Shown piece after piece: positions 10,011 to 18,940 of a DNA stretch of 64,000 bases (position 1 is its first letter; each line of letters starts with the position of its first letter). The notes under the pieces were generated by a model. The model did not search any database and was not told where the DNA came from. It worked only from the letters and a program-made list of their open reading frames with translations. The stretch spans positions 1 through 64,000 of the forward strand of contig JAGXGB010000011.1 in the NCBI GenBank assembly GCA_024636955.1, read 5' to 3'. This DNA comes from Bacteroidales bacterium (GTDB lineage Bacteria > Bacteroidota > Bacteroidia > Bacteroidales > Lentimicrobiaceae). A program made the translations under genes and the position numbers.

Positions 10011-10691
10011 ATGGCAAAGAAGTCAGACAACACTGAAGAAAAAATCATGGCCGTAGAAGAGGCCCTGAGTAAATCCGAATTATTTATTGAAAAGAACCAG
10101 AAACTACTGGTTATTATACTCGGGAGTATTGCATTAATTATTCTTGGTTACTTTGGATTTCAGAAATTCATACTTGACCCGCGTGAAAAAGAAGCACAGT
10201 CGCAAATGTTTATGGCCGAAAGGTACTTTGAGCAGGATTCACTCCGTTTGGCGCTCAATGGCGATGGTCAATTCCCCGGATTCCTTGAAATCATAGATAA
10301 TTACGGTATGACTAAGTCAGCTAAACTTGCTCATTATTATACAGGTATAATTTTCCTGAATCAGGGTCAGTTTGAAGATGCAGTAGATCATCTCAAGAAA
10401 TTCAACACAAAAGATGTGATGTTAGCCCCTATGGCAAAAGGTGCAATTGGAGATGCCTATATGGAATTGGGTAAGAAGGAAGAAGCAGCAAGTCAATATT
10501 TAGAAGCAGCAAACACTTTCAAGAATGATTTCACCACTCCTGTATTTCTTCAGAAAGCTGCATGGGCATATGAAGACGCAGGTAGTAAGGATAAAGCCCT
10601 TGATGCATACAATGAAATAAAAACTGAATATCCGCGTAGTGCTGAAGCGCGTGATGTTGAAAAACATATTACTCGCCTTAAAGGCTTGTAA
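10011..10691 (+). CDS. Tetratricopeptide-repeat membrane-anchored protein (YfgM-like)
   Basis: N-terminal TM segment; TPR-like AKLAHYYTGIIFLNQGQFEDAVDHLKKF. Confidence 0.75.
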   Translation: MAKKSDNTEEKIMAVEEALSKSELFIEKNQKLLVIILGSIALIILGYFGFQKFILDPREKEAQSQMFMAERYFEQDSLRLALNGDGQFPGFLEIIDNYGMTKSAKLAHYYTGIIFLNQGQFEDAVDHLKKFNTKDVMLAPMAKGAIGDAYMELGKKEEAASQYLEAANTFKNDFTTPVFLQKAAWAYEDAGSKDKALDAYNEIKTEYPRSAEARDVEKHITRLKGL

Positions 10692-10710
10692 ATAAAATAG
10701 TAAAGAAGTG

Positions 10711-10741
10711 AACACCCGGGATGGTATTCCGGGTGTTTTCA
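10711..10741 (+). terminator. Intrinsic terminator
   Basis: GAACACCCGG..CCGGGTGTTTTC. Confidence 0.75.
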
Positions 10742-10754
10742 TTATACCGGTAAT

Positions 10755-11822
10755 ATGAAGCACAAGTATTCCATTATTTATATGGGAACCCCGGAGTTTG
10801 CTGTTGCCCCTTTGCAGAAACTCATTGAAAACCAGTTTATTATTTCAGCAGTAGTAACTGTTGCTGATAAACCTTCCGGACGGGGATTAAAGTTGCACTC
10901 CTCCCCTGTTAAGGATTTTGCTGTTGCACATAATATTCCTGTTCTCCAACCAATCAAACTTTCCGATCCCGAATTTCTGTCTCAGCTTAAAGGTTTTAAT
11001 GCCGACCTCTTCATAGTTGTAGCTTTCCGTAAATTACCTGAATCTGTATGGGAAATGCCCCCCTTAGGGTGCTTCAACCTTCATGCATCACTTCTGCCTC
11101 AATATCGCGGTGCTGCACCAATTAATCATGCAATAATAAATGGAGAGGAAGTAACAGGAGTAACCACTTTTTTCCTGAACGATGAAATTGACAAAGGGAA
11201 GATCATCCAACAACGTAAAATTGATATCGGGCCTGATGAAACAGCCGGTGAATTGCATGACAGATTAAAGGTAATTGGAGCTGAAGTTGTTTTGGAAACC
11301 GTGGATGCTATATTCACTAATACGTATAAGGCCATTGATCAGGACAATGTATTGAATGGCCCTATGGTGAATGAGCCGATCAAAGTGAGTGGAACTAACG
11401 AAAAGATTGATACTATCGGAGTTAATGAAGCTTCTGATAAATCAAAAGTTGAAAATAATACGCAAATTTCAGGATCTTTAAAGAACGCTCCAAAAATCTT
11501 CAGGAGTGATTGCAAAATCAACTGGCATCAATCTGCATTAACCATACACAACTTTATAAGAGGTTTAAGCCCTTATCCCGGAGCTTATGGTGAAATGCTA
11601 ACTAATGATACTGTTAAGGAGTTAAAAGTGATTAAATCAAGCTTACCCGGTATCACATCCGAACTGCAACCCGGAAGTATACTAATCAAGGAAGGTCGGT
11701 TTTTAATTGCATGCCAAAATGAGTACATAGAATTACTATTAATACAGCCTGTTGGGAAGAAAGTAATGTTGGCAAGCGAGTTTTTAAGGGGTAATAGGAG
11801 TGGAATTTCCAGTTTTGTTTAA
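10755..11822 (+). CDS. fmt: Methionyl-tRNA formyltransferase
   Basis: IIYMGTPEFAVAPLQKL, LHASLLPQYRGAAPINHAIINGE, GPDETAGELHDRL. Confidence 0.95.
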   Translation: MKHKYSIIYMGTPEFAVAPLQKLIENQFIISAVVTVADKPSGRGLKLHSSPVKDFAVAHNIPVLQPIKLSDPEFLSQLKGFNADLFIVVAFRKLPESVWEMPPLGCFNLHASLLPQYRGAAPINHAIINGEEVTGVTTFFLNDEIDKGKIIQQRKIDIGPDETAGELHDRLKVIGAEVVLETVDAIFTNTYKAIDQDNVLNGPMVNEPIKVSGTNEKIDTIGVNEASDKSKVENNTQISGSLKNAPKIFRSDCKINWHQSALTIHNFIRGLSPYPGAYGEMLTNDTVKELKVIKSSLPGITSELQPGSILIKEGRFLIACQNEYIELLLIQPVGKKVMLASEFLRGNRSGISSFV

Positions 11823-11981
11823 GGTCGTTGAAATAATTGTTTAAAATCGTTGGGATACGTTGGAGTGCTAAAACTACCAATTTTCCTCACTTTTTTTGAT
11901 AAAGTTATCAACAAACCACCTATTTTATTAACTTTTTTATATGTTTTTTGCCAAAACGCTTGATTTTGCTCAGAAATAGAT

Positions 11982-11990
11982 TATATTTGC
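11982..11990 (+). promoter_or_regulatory. Bacteroidota-type -7 element upstream of HU gene
   Basis: TATATTTGC matches TAnnTTTG, ~43 bp before the ATG; -33 element not clear. Confidence 0.45.
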
Positions 11991-12032
11991 CTTAGGTTAT
12001 CCAACATAATATTAATCTTAAAACTGGTAAAA

Positions 12033-12305
12033 ATGAACAAACAAGAATTAATCGTTGCCATGGCAGCAGAATCAGGTCTCACCAAAGCCGACTCAAAAAA
12101 GGCATTGGACGCTTTTGTATCTGCAACTTCAAAAACATTAAAGAAGGGCGACAGGGTTGCTCTCGTAGGTTTCGGTTCATTTTCGGTTTCAAAACGTGCT
12201 GCTCGTAAAGGCCGTAATCCACAAACCGGTAAAGAAATCAAGATTGCTGCAAAAAAGGTTGTTAAATTCAAACCAGGTACTGAGCTTTCAAAGAACGTAA
12301 AGTAA
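12033..12305 (+). CDS. HU family DNA-binding protein
   Basis: MNKQELIVAMAAESGLTKADSKKALDAF; GRNPQTGKEIKI. Confidence 0.95.
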   Translation: MNKQELIVAMAAESGLTKADSKKALDAFVSATSKTLKKGDRVALVGFGSFSVSKRAARKGRNPQTGKEIKIAAKKVVKFKPGTELSKNVK

Positions 12306-12331
12306 CTGCCTAAGTAACTGCAATTAAAATT

Positions 12332-12370
12332 TAATAGGAGGAACATGCAAAATGGTTCCTCCTATTTTAT
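12332..12370 (+). terminator. Intrinsic terminator after HU
   Basis: Perfect 12-bp inverted repeat AATAGGAGGAAC..GTTCCTCCTATT + T run. Confidence 0.75.
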
Positions 12371-12447
12371 TGATATCATTCCCATTAGAAAGTTTGTGAT
12401 ATTGTTATAATACCCCGGTTTCTTGAGTGTTTAACCCCAATAGGCTC

Positions 12448-13065
12448 TTAAGTTGCCTTATTGAAGTTCAGTATTTGCTCCTTACTAACGAGAAATCTAT
12501 ATGGCAGCAACGAATCTTCTTCTGCATAACCAACCCCAATGCGCGGGGTACAAATAATATTGCTTTCAGGAATTGATATTCCAATGTCTTCAATCCATAT
12601 TTTATTTCCTGTAATAAGGTCCTCACCATCATCTTTATAGTGAATATCGAGCAGTTTGGTAACTCTTCCTGGTCCTGTGCCTTCCTTTTGACCAATCTTT
12701 CGCCCTACTCTTTGCTCCATAATATCAATTCCTGATAAAGGATGAACTGAACGAATAAGCACAGCATGCGGAATACCTGCAACATTGGTAACCACATTTA
12801 GCAATGAATGAATTCCGTAACACAGGTATACATAGGCAATTCCCCCTTCGCGGTACATTGTTTCAGTACGCTTTGTTCTGCGGTCACCATACGCATGTGA
12901 TGCTTTGTCAATTATGCCGTTGTAAGCCTCTGTTTCTGTAATTATGCCTGTGGTATATTGCTTAGAGGTAAAGCTAACCAGCAACTTACCAAGCAGATCC
13001 TTTGCAACTGACACCACATCATCCCTTAGGTAAAACTCCTTTGCGATTCTTCGACTGTTAATCAT
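12448..13065 (-). CDS. DNA-3-methyladenine glycosylase (AAG/MPG family)
   Basis: ITETEAYNGIIDKASHAYGDRRTKRTETMYREGGIAYVYLCYGIHSLLNVV. Confidence 0.94.
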   Translation of the reverse strand: MINSRRIAKEFYLRDDVVSVAKDLLGKLLVSFTSKQYTTGIITETEAYNGIIDKASHAYGDRRTKRTETMYREGGIAYVYLCYGIHSLLNVVTNVAGIPHAVLIRSVHPLSGIDIMEQRVGRKIGQKEGTGPGRVTKLLDIHYKDDGEDLITGNKIWIEDIGISIPESNIICTPRIGVGYAEEDSLLPYRFLVSKEQILNFNKAT

Positions 13066-13082
13066 AATTACATGCTGATTTT

Positions 13083-13302
13083 ACTCTGTGGTTATTCAGC
13101 TTTTAAACAATAATTATTGAGTTTATGCTCAGTGATAATTTAGCTTATATCCTGTTGAAATTCAACTATTATCCTGTTGAAATTCAACTATTATCCTGTT
13201 GAATTTCAACTATTATTCTGATAATATCCAGCTGATACTCTTTAATATTTAAGCCTTTACGCTTTAATGATTAGGCTTTTACTATTTAATATTTCAGCTT
13301 TT
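13083..13302. repeat. Degenerate 22-bp tandem array, about 10 in-register units; core of three near-identical copies at 13149-13214
   Basis: Core ATCCTGTTGAAATTCAACTATT x3 with GTTGAA-N-TTCAAC dyad; flanking 22-mers such as ACTCTTTAATATTTAAGCCTTT, ACGCTTTAATGATTAGGCTTTT, ACTATTTAATATTTCAGCTTTT. Confidence 0.85.
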
Positions 13303-13323
13303 ATTCAACGACTAACAATTGTT

Positions 13324-15240
13324 TTAATTTTCCCTCCATTTGTAGAGATCAGGTTTTACCAAGGTGACCTTTTTATTATCAGTTAGCCACGACACAGTTT
13401 TTATAACTTTTGAAGGTGAGAAACTATCACAGGCATCTACTAATTGGCCTATGCTCAACTCGTTCACTTCAAGCAATGGTTTAATTATCTCTACTATACG
13501 CTTGAAATCCAGTTCACTGAGCTCATTCTTGTTGCTTTCAAGGCATACATCACAAACACCGCACTTATTCACTTTCTCTCCAAAATACCCAATTAGCAAT
13601 TGACTGCGACATCTGTTTACTGAAGTAGCGTATTCAATTAATGAATTTAACCGTGAGTTAGCATCTGCTTTTCGCTTTTTATAGTTTTCAGGAGAAATTG
13701 TAAGGTTCTCAGCTTTTATCAGTTCACTAACAAAGGTTAATTGAGGTTTCTCACTTACCGGAAAGTATGAGAGTATTCCAATAACATGCATCCTGTTAAG
13801 CATGTCCCTGATTATTTGTTCTGTTGTTTCAAGCCTTCGGGCAAGCTCTGCCTCATATACAGGAACCGGCTCAGTGAATGACCCACCATACGAGCGCTGC
13901 ATAGTTTTGATCAATATATCGTACCCGGCGTTCTCAACCTGAAACTTATATAATTCCTGCTTATTCACGTTGAATACAAACCTTGAGGCGGTGTACATAG
14001 CTTCATTAAGTGAAATATATCCTTCCCTTTCAATAAACTTAAGAGAATTAAATGCCAATACAGGCTTAAACTTATTCTTACCTGCAAAGTCAGTTATATC
14101 CATATCAGAAGTAAGATCCCTTCCCATTCCGGGGGCGAGTTGGTAGTAATTACCAAGCGCTCTGTATACTTGTCTGATATATTCAATTTCCGGATATCCC
14201 AAATCAAGGTTCCTTTGGGCGTCATATATGTCGGCATCGTCATAAATTAATACAGCATATGACTTTTTACCATCCCTGCCTGCCCTTCCAGCCTCCTGAA
14301 AATAGGCTTCAATAGAATCGGGCAGATCAAGATGGACAACTGTTCTAACATCCGGCTTATCTATCCCCATGCCAAATGCATTGGTACACACTATTATACG
14401 GGTATAACCATTAATCCAATCATTCTGCTTCTTTTCACGTTCTTTGGCGGGTAAACCGGCATGGTAATAGTCGGCACTAACATTTTTGAACTTTAGGAAT
14501 TCAGCAGTTTCCCTGGTCTTTTTCCTGTTTCTTACGTACACTATTCCTTGTCCCGGTACACCTTTAAGCACCCTTAAAAGCGTTTCCAGCTTGTTCTCAT
14601 CTTTATTAACTACATAAGCCAGGTTAGGCCGCTCAAACGAACCTTGAAATACATTCTCTCTTCGGAAATTGAGTTTCTCCTGAATATCCTTTACTACAGC
14701 GGGTGTAGCAGTTGCGGTTAAAGCAAGAACAGGAACTTCCGGGAAGAGTGGCCTGATTTCAGCAATTTTCATATAAGGGGGTCTGAAATCATAACCCCAT
14801 TGCGAAATACAATGTGCCTCGTCAACTACTATAAGACTGAGTTTAATATTTCGTAAAATTTCTCTGAAGAAATCAGAAGCTAACCGCTCAGGCGAAACGT
14901 AAAGAAACTTGGCATTTGCGTGTATCACGTGGTTTAATGCAAATTCTGTTTCTCTGGCTGACATCCCAGAATAAACAGCTTCAGCAGGAATCTCGTGTTT
15001 CCTTAAACGCTCTACCTGATCTTTCATTAAAGCAATAAGAGGAGTAATCACCAGCGTTAACCCAGGTAGTAAAAGACCCGGCACCTGAAAACATAATGAC
15101 TTACCACCTCCTGTTGAAAGAAGTGCCAACGTATCATTGTTATTCAAGACTGATTTTATGATTTCTTCCTGAAATGGCCGGAACTTAGAATATCCCCAGT
15201 ATTTGAGCAATACTTCATGGATATTTGATTCAGGCATCAT
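13324..15240 (-). CDS. recQ: ATP-dependent DNA helicase RecQ
   Basis: TLALLSTGGGKSLCFQVPGLL, VVDEAHCISQWGYDFRPPY, QEAGRAGRDG, Cys zinc motif CGVCDVC. Confidence 0.96.
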   Translation of the reverse strand: MMPESNIHEVLLKYWGYSKFRPFQEEIIKSVLNNNDTLALLSTGGGKSLCFQVPGLLLPGLTLVITPLIALMKDQVERLRKHEIPAEAVYSGMSARETEFALNHVIHANAKFLYVSPERLASDFFREILRNIKLSLIVVDEAHCISQWGYDFRPPYMKIAEIRPLFPEVPVLALTATATPAVVKDIQEKLNFRRENVFQGSFERPNLAYVVNKDENKLETLLRVLKGVPGQGIVYVRNRKKTRETAEFLKFKNVSADYYHAGLPAKEREKKQNDWINGYTRIIVCTNAFGMGIDKPDVRTVVHLDLPDSIEAYFQEAGRAGRDGKKSYAVLIYDDADIYDAQRNLDLGYPEIEYIRQVYRALGNYYQLAPGMGRDLTSDMDITDFAGKNKFKPVLAFNSLKFIEREGYISLNEAMYTASRFVFNVNKQELYKFQVENAGYDILIKTMQRSYGGSFTEPVPVYEAELARRLETTEQIIRDMLNRMHVIGILSYFPVSEKPQLTFVSELIKAENLTISPENYKKRKADANSRLNSLIEYATSVNRCRSQLLIGYFGEKVNKCGVCDVCLESNKNELSELDFKRIVEIIKPLLEVNELSIGQLVDACDSFSPSKVIKTVSWLTDNKKVTLVKPDLYKWREN

Positions 15241-15333
15241 GCAAGGTTCTTTTTAAGTTATTAATGGTTATAAAATTACAATATTTACTGTTCACACGTT
15301 GCATTAAACTCTAATAAAACAGCGCTATTCCCG

Positions 15334-15341
15334 TATCTTTG
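15334..15341 (+). promoter_or_regulatory. Bacteroidota-type -7 element (TATCTTTG) upstream of aroK
   Basis: Exact TAnnTTTG match ~22 nt before the ATG. Confidence 0.45.
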
Positions 15342-15362
15342 CATGATTATAATAATACTATT

Positions 15363-15875
15363 ATGGCAAAACCAATATTTATTGTGGGTTACATGGGAAG
15401 TGGCAAATCAACAGTTGGCAAGAAACTCGCTACCCGTTTAAAGTTCGATTTTGTTGATATTGATGCTGCAATAGTTAATATGACAGGTAAGGAAGTTGCT
15501 GATATCTTCAAAGAAGAGGGTGAAGATGCTTTCAGGCAACTGGAACATTCAATACTTGTTTCGTTATGCGCAAGAACCAACACAGTTGTTGCAACAGGGG
15601 GTGGTGCACCTTGTTTCTATGACAATATGGCATTAATGAATAAACACGGAATAACTGTTTATTTAAAGATGCACCCTGATTCACTTGCATCCCGAATCAT
15701 TGCTTCAAATACCGAAAGACCACTTCTTAGCAGGATCAGCAGTGATGATCTGCCTGCCTATATCTCACAGCATTTATATGATCGTGGAGTATTTTACAAC
15801 AAAGCAAAATTGACTATAAAAGGTGAGAGTATCAAGATTGATGAATTAGAACGATTGGTGATAAATGCCCGGTAG
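15363..15875 (+). CDS. aroK: Shikimate kinase
   Basis: FIVGYMGSGKSTVGKKLA Walker A; GEDAFRQLEHSIL; VVATGGGAP. Confidence 0.94.
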   Translation: MAKPIFIVGYMGSGKSTVGKKLATRLKFDFVDIDAAIVNMTGKEVADIFKEEGEDAFRQLEHSILVSLCARTNTVVATGGGAPCFYDNMALMNKHGITVYLKMHPDSLASRIIASNTERPLLSRISSDDLPAYISQHLYDRGVFYNKAKLTIKGESIKIDELERLVINAR

Positions 15876-15883
15876 AGACGGAA

Positions 15884-17302
15884 TCAGATTCTTTCCAGCA
15901 AACAAATATTCTCCACATGACTTGTGTGTGGGAACATATCAATGGGTTGTGTTCTGGTTATTTTGTAGCTGTCGGTCATTAGGGCAATGTCCCTTGCCTG
16001 TGTAGCCGGATTACAGCTCACATAAACGACTTTTTCGGGTTTTGCGTCGAGTATACTCTTCACAACTTTTTCGTGCATACCGGCTCTCGGAGGGTCTGTA
16101 ATAACCACATCAGGTTTGCCATACTTACTCACAAACTCCCCGGTTAAAACTTTTGCCATATCACCTGAAAAGAAGCTCGTGTTTGTAATTCCATTTAATT
16201 CAGAGTTAAGGTGTGCATCAGCAACTGCTGCCTCAACATATTCAATACCAACTACTTTAGCGGCATCACGTGCAATAAAGTTTGCTATTGTGCCCGTACC
16301 TGTATAAAGGTCATAAACTAATTCTTTTCCAGTTAATTCCGCAAATTCTCTCACAAGCTTATACATTTTCTCTGCCTGCTGCGGGTTGGTTTGGTAAAAA
16401 GATAACGGCCCTATCCTGAACTTCAGATCTTCCATTTCAGCAGTTATAAAGGGCTCACCTTTATAAAGCACTGGCTGCAGATCATGAATAGTATCATTAT
16501 GCTTTAGGTTTATCACATAGTATAATGATGTAATGCCTGGGAACTCAGTTGCCAGAAACGCCATTCCATTCTCAATAATTTCATTATTATCAACTCCAAA
16601 CACCATAATAACCATCAGATCATTGCCCGCATTTCTGACTATAACGTTTCTAAGATCCCCTTCAAACTGGCGGATATTATAGAAAGTATAGCCTGCTGAT
16701 TTAGCAAATGATCTGAGCTTGTTTCTTATTTCATTAGTAGGCTCTGTTTGAAGATAACAGGTTTCGATATCAAGCACTTTATCAAACATGCCGGGTATAT
16801 GAAAGCCTAGTGCATCCCGGTTAATTGTTTCAGCCTGATTCCCTATTTCTTCAGCAGTTAACCACCTGAAAGCAGAAAAGGTATATTCAAGTTTATTGCG
16901 ATAATAATAGATATTATCAGATGGTAGAATTGGTAAGATTTCAGGGAATTCAAGGTGACCAATTCTTGAGAAGTTATCAAAAACCTGCTTCTGCTTATAC
17001 ATAAGTTGATCAGAATATTCCATATTCTGCCACTTACAGCCACCACATACACCAAAGTGCTGGCATAACGGAGTGGTACGTTTCTCAGAATATTTATGGA
17101 ACTTAATAGCCCTTCCTTCGTAAAAGCGGCGCTTCTTTGATACTATACGCACATCACAAACATCTCCCGGTACAACAAATGGAATAAATATTACCATATC
17201 ATTGTGCCGGGCCACTGCATTACCTTCAGCTCCGGCATCAAGGATTTCAACATTCTCAAGTATAAGGGGTTCAGTTTTCTCTCGTTTTCTCATAATATTC
17301 AA
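15884..17302 (-). CDS. 23S rRNA (uracil-5-)-methyltransferase RlmD/RumA family
   Basis: TRAM-like N-terminus, CGGCKWQNMEYSDQLMYKQ, LYTGTGTIANF, ITDPPRAGMHEKVV, VYVSCNPATQARD. Confidence 0.93.
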   Translation of the reverse strand: MNIMRKREKTEPLILENVEILDAGAEGNAVARHNDMVIFIPFVVPGDVCDVRIVSKKRRFYEGRAIKFHKYSEKRTTPLCQHFGVCGGCKWQNMEYSDQLMYKQKQVFDNFSRIGHLEFPEILPILPSDNIYYYRNKLEYTFSAFRWLTAEEIGNQAETINRDALGFHIPGMFDKVLDIETCYLQTEPTNEIRNKLRSFAKSAGYTFYNIRQFEGDLRNVIVRNAGNDLMVIMVFGVDNNEIIENGMAFLATEFPGITSLYYVINLKHNDTIHDLQPVLYKGEPFITAEMEDLKFRIGPLSFYQTNPQQAEKMYKLVREFAELTGKELVYDLYTGTGTIANFIARDAAKVVGIEYVEAAVADAHLNSELNGITNTSFFSGDMAKVLTGEFVSKYGKPDVVITDPPRAGMHEKVVKSILDAKPEKVVYVSCNPATQARDIALMTDSYKITRTQPIDMFPHTSHVENICLLERI

Positions 17303-17356
17303 TGCTTTTCTCAGTAACTACATTGTGCAAAAGTACTTAATTAACAACATGTAGAA

Positions 17357-17395
17357 AAAGCAAAAGCCACTCTGTATATGAGCGGCTTTTGCTTT
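17357..17395 (-). terminator. Intrinsic hairpin between susE-like and rlmD-like genes
   Basis: AAAGCAAAAGCC...GGCTTTTGCTTT. Confidence 0.7.
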
Positions 17396-17412
17396 AAATA
17401 ATGAAATTCAGA

Positions 17413-18867
17413 TTATGGTGTAACAGAACCTGTATTTGTTTTAAAGTTAAGATCAATAGTTGTACTACCACCAATAGTAACAACAGGCGCTTGATCATTA
17501 CCAGTACCACGATACTCTATAACACCATTAAAGATGTTAAATTCTGACTGCCACCAATCGGTGAACCATCCTTTATCCATCCAGGCGTACATCCTAAGAT
17601 TTTTTGCGGCAACCAAATCCTTAGTTATAGTCAACTTCTCATTTGCGTTATCAACAGTAAACATGAATCCTTCAGCTGTAAGATCCCATGTTCCAATAGC
17701 ATCACCAATGAGGTAAACCATAGGCTGAGTAATAGCAATTTGCTCAGTTTCAAAGTTAACAGTTACCATATAGTAACCTGCAGTAGCTGGAGAAGGAATA
17801 TTGTCTGCACCCTTTGCGTAGATATCATTCTCCATTTCACCAGTTTTACCAAAATCACCAGCCCACTCCTTTGCAGGTGCAAATTTGAATCCTGTTATTG
17901 GGTCACCACTCATCCAAACTATCTTCCAGAAAAGATGTGGTTTACTGTGTACAGGTATCATTGGCAGGTCAGTATTTTCCCAAACCCAATCACCAACTGC
18001 ATCACCGATCATGTAAAGAGTTTCAGGATAATTTAAAGGCTCAACTTCACCAGTTTTAACCAGACTGCTCTTGTAACCATCGTTTGGAGTCCAGGTAATA
18101 GTAACAGTATAAACACCTTCTTGCTCACCAGTTAATAAGTAGTCAGCACCACCTGGAACAAGAGTAGTACTTAAGTTTGGAAGAGTTCCTTCAGTAACAC
18201 CACCAAAGTTAGTATTAGCTTTAACTTCTGCACTGTCAATTTCAAGTTTCCAGCCACCACTGTAACGGAATTTGAAATTACCGGAGCGTAATGTTAAACC
18301 TGTAGCCTCCCATTTCATTGAGTTGGCATCAAAAGCACCTACAAGTGGTAAATCAGTATCTGACCATCCAAGCTCAGTTACACCTCCAATTATAGCCCAT
18401 TTAGTAACAGGAGCTATTATGTAAGTATTAGTGGTTTTATCTATGATGATATGATACATTCCATCAGCAGGTACAGTGAAATTACCTGAAGTACCTAAAG
18501 TACCTTTCTGAATGGTAGCATGAATCTGATCATTTTCACCTGCAAGTATTACTGACTCATTTGTCGCAGGACCGTAGTTTGTTTGGGTTGTACCAGCTAC
18601 TTCAACAATGTTAAAGTTTGAACCGGCTTTCAGACTACTGTATTTTTCATACATGCCTGTTCTTTCAACCTGACCAACTTCATTCTTACCTACAGCAAGC
18701 ATTGATTTTGTATTCAACTCAGTATAAGGAGTTGCCTCCCCTTTAAGGTACACACCATCTTCAATTAACACTGGTGGTACAACTGGATCATCGTCATCTT
18801 TCTTACAAGCAGAAAAAACGAACATTAGAGCCAACATAAAGAGGCTGGCCTTGAATAATAAACTCAA
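17413..18867 (-). CDS. SusE/SusF-type outer-membrane carbohydrate-binding lipoprotein
   Basis: Lipobox VFSACKK; repeated MIGDAVGDW/LIGDAIGTWDL modules; downstream of susD. Confidence 0.85.
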   Translation of the reverse strand: MSLLFKASLFMLALMFVFSACKKDDDDPVVPPVLIEDGVYLKGEATPYTELNTKSMLAVGKNEVGQVERTGMYEKYSSLKAGSNFNIVEVAGTTQTNYGPATNESVILAGENDQIHATIQKGTLGTSGNFTVPADGMYHIIIDKTTNTYIIAPVTKWAIIGGVTELGWSDTDLPLVGAFDANSMKWEATGLTLRSGNFKFRYSGGWKLEIDSAEVKANTNFGGVTEGTLPNLSTTLVPGGADYLLTGEQEGVYTVTITWTPNDGYKSSLVKTGEVEPLNYPETLYMIGDAVGDWVWENTDLPMIPVHSKPHLFWKIVWMSGDPITGFKFAPAKEWAGDFGKTGEMENDIYAKGADNIPSPATAGYYMVTVNFETEQIAITQPMVYLIGDAIGTWDLTAEGFMFTVDNANEKLTITKDLVAAKNLRMYAWMDKGWFTDWWQSEFNIFNGVIEYRGTGNDQAPVVTIGGSTTIDLNFKTNTGSVTP

Positions 18868-18940
18868 TTGATTTTTTTTATTTTACTGATTTTTGTGGTT
18901 AAACAATTAATTTTAGTTATAAGTATGTCAATATTAAATA

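Noticed and set aside
11825-11862. Spaced CGTTG motifs after fmt as another phased array
   Set aside because: Spacings are irregular (23 and about 10) and similarity is limited to 5-6 nt.
13149-13214. Possible CRISPR array
   Set aside because: Units are directly contiguous 22-mers without unique spacers and there are no cas genes. The same applies to 28997-29084, 48015-48190 and 50611-50742.
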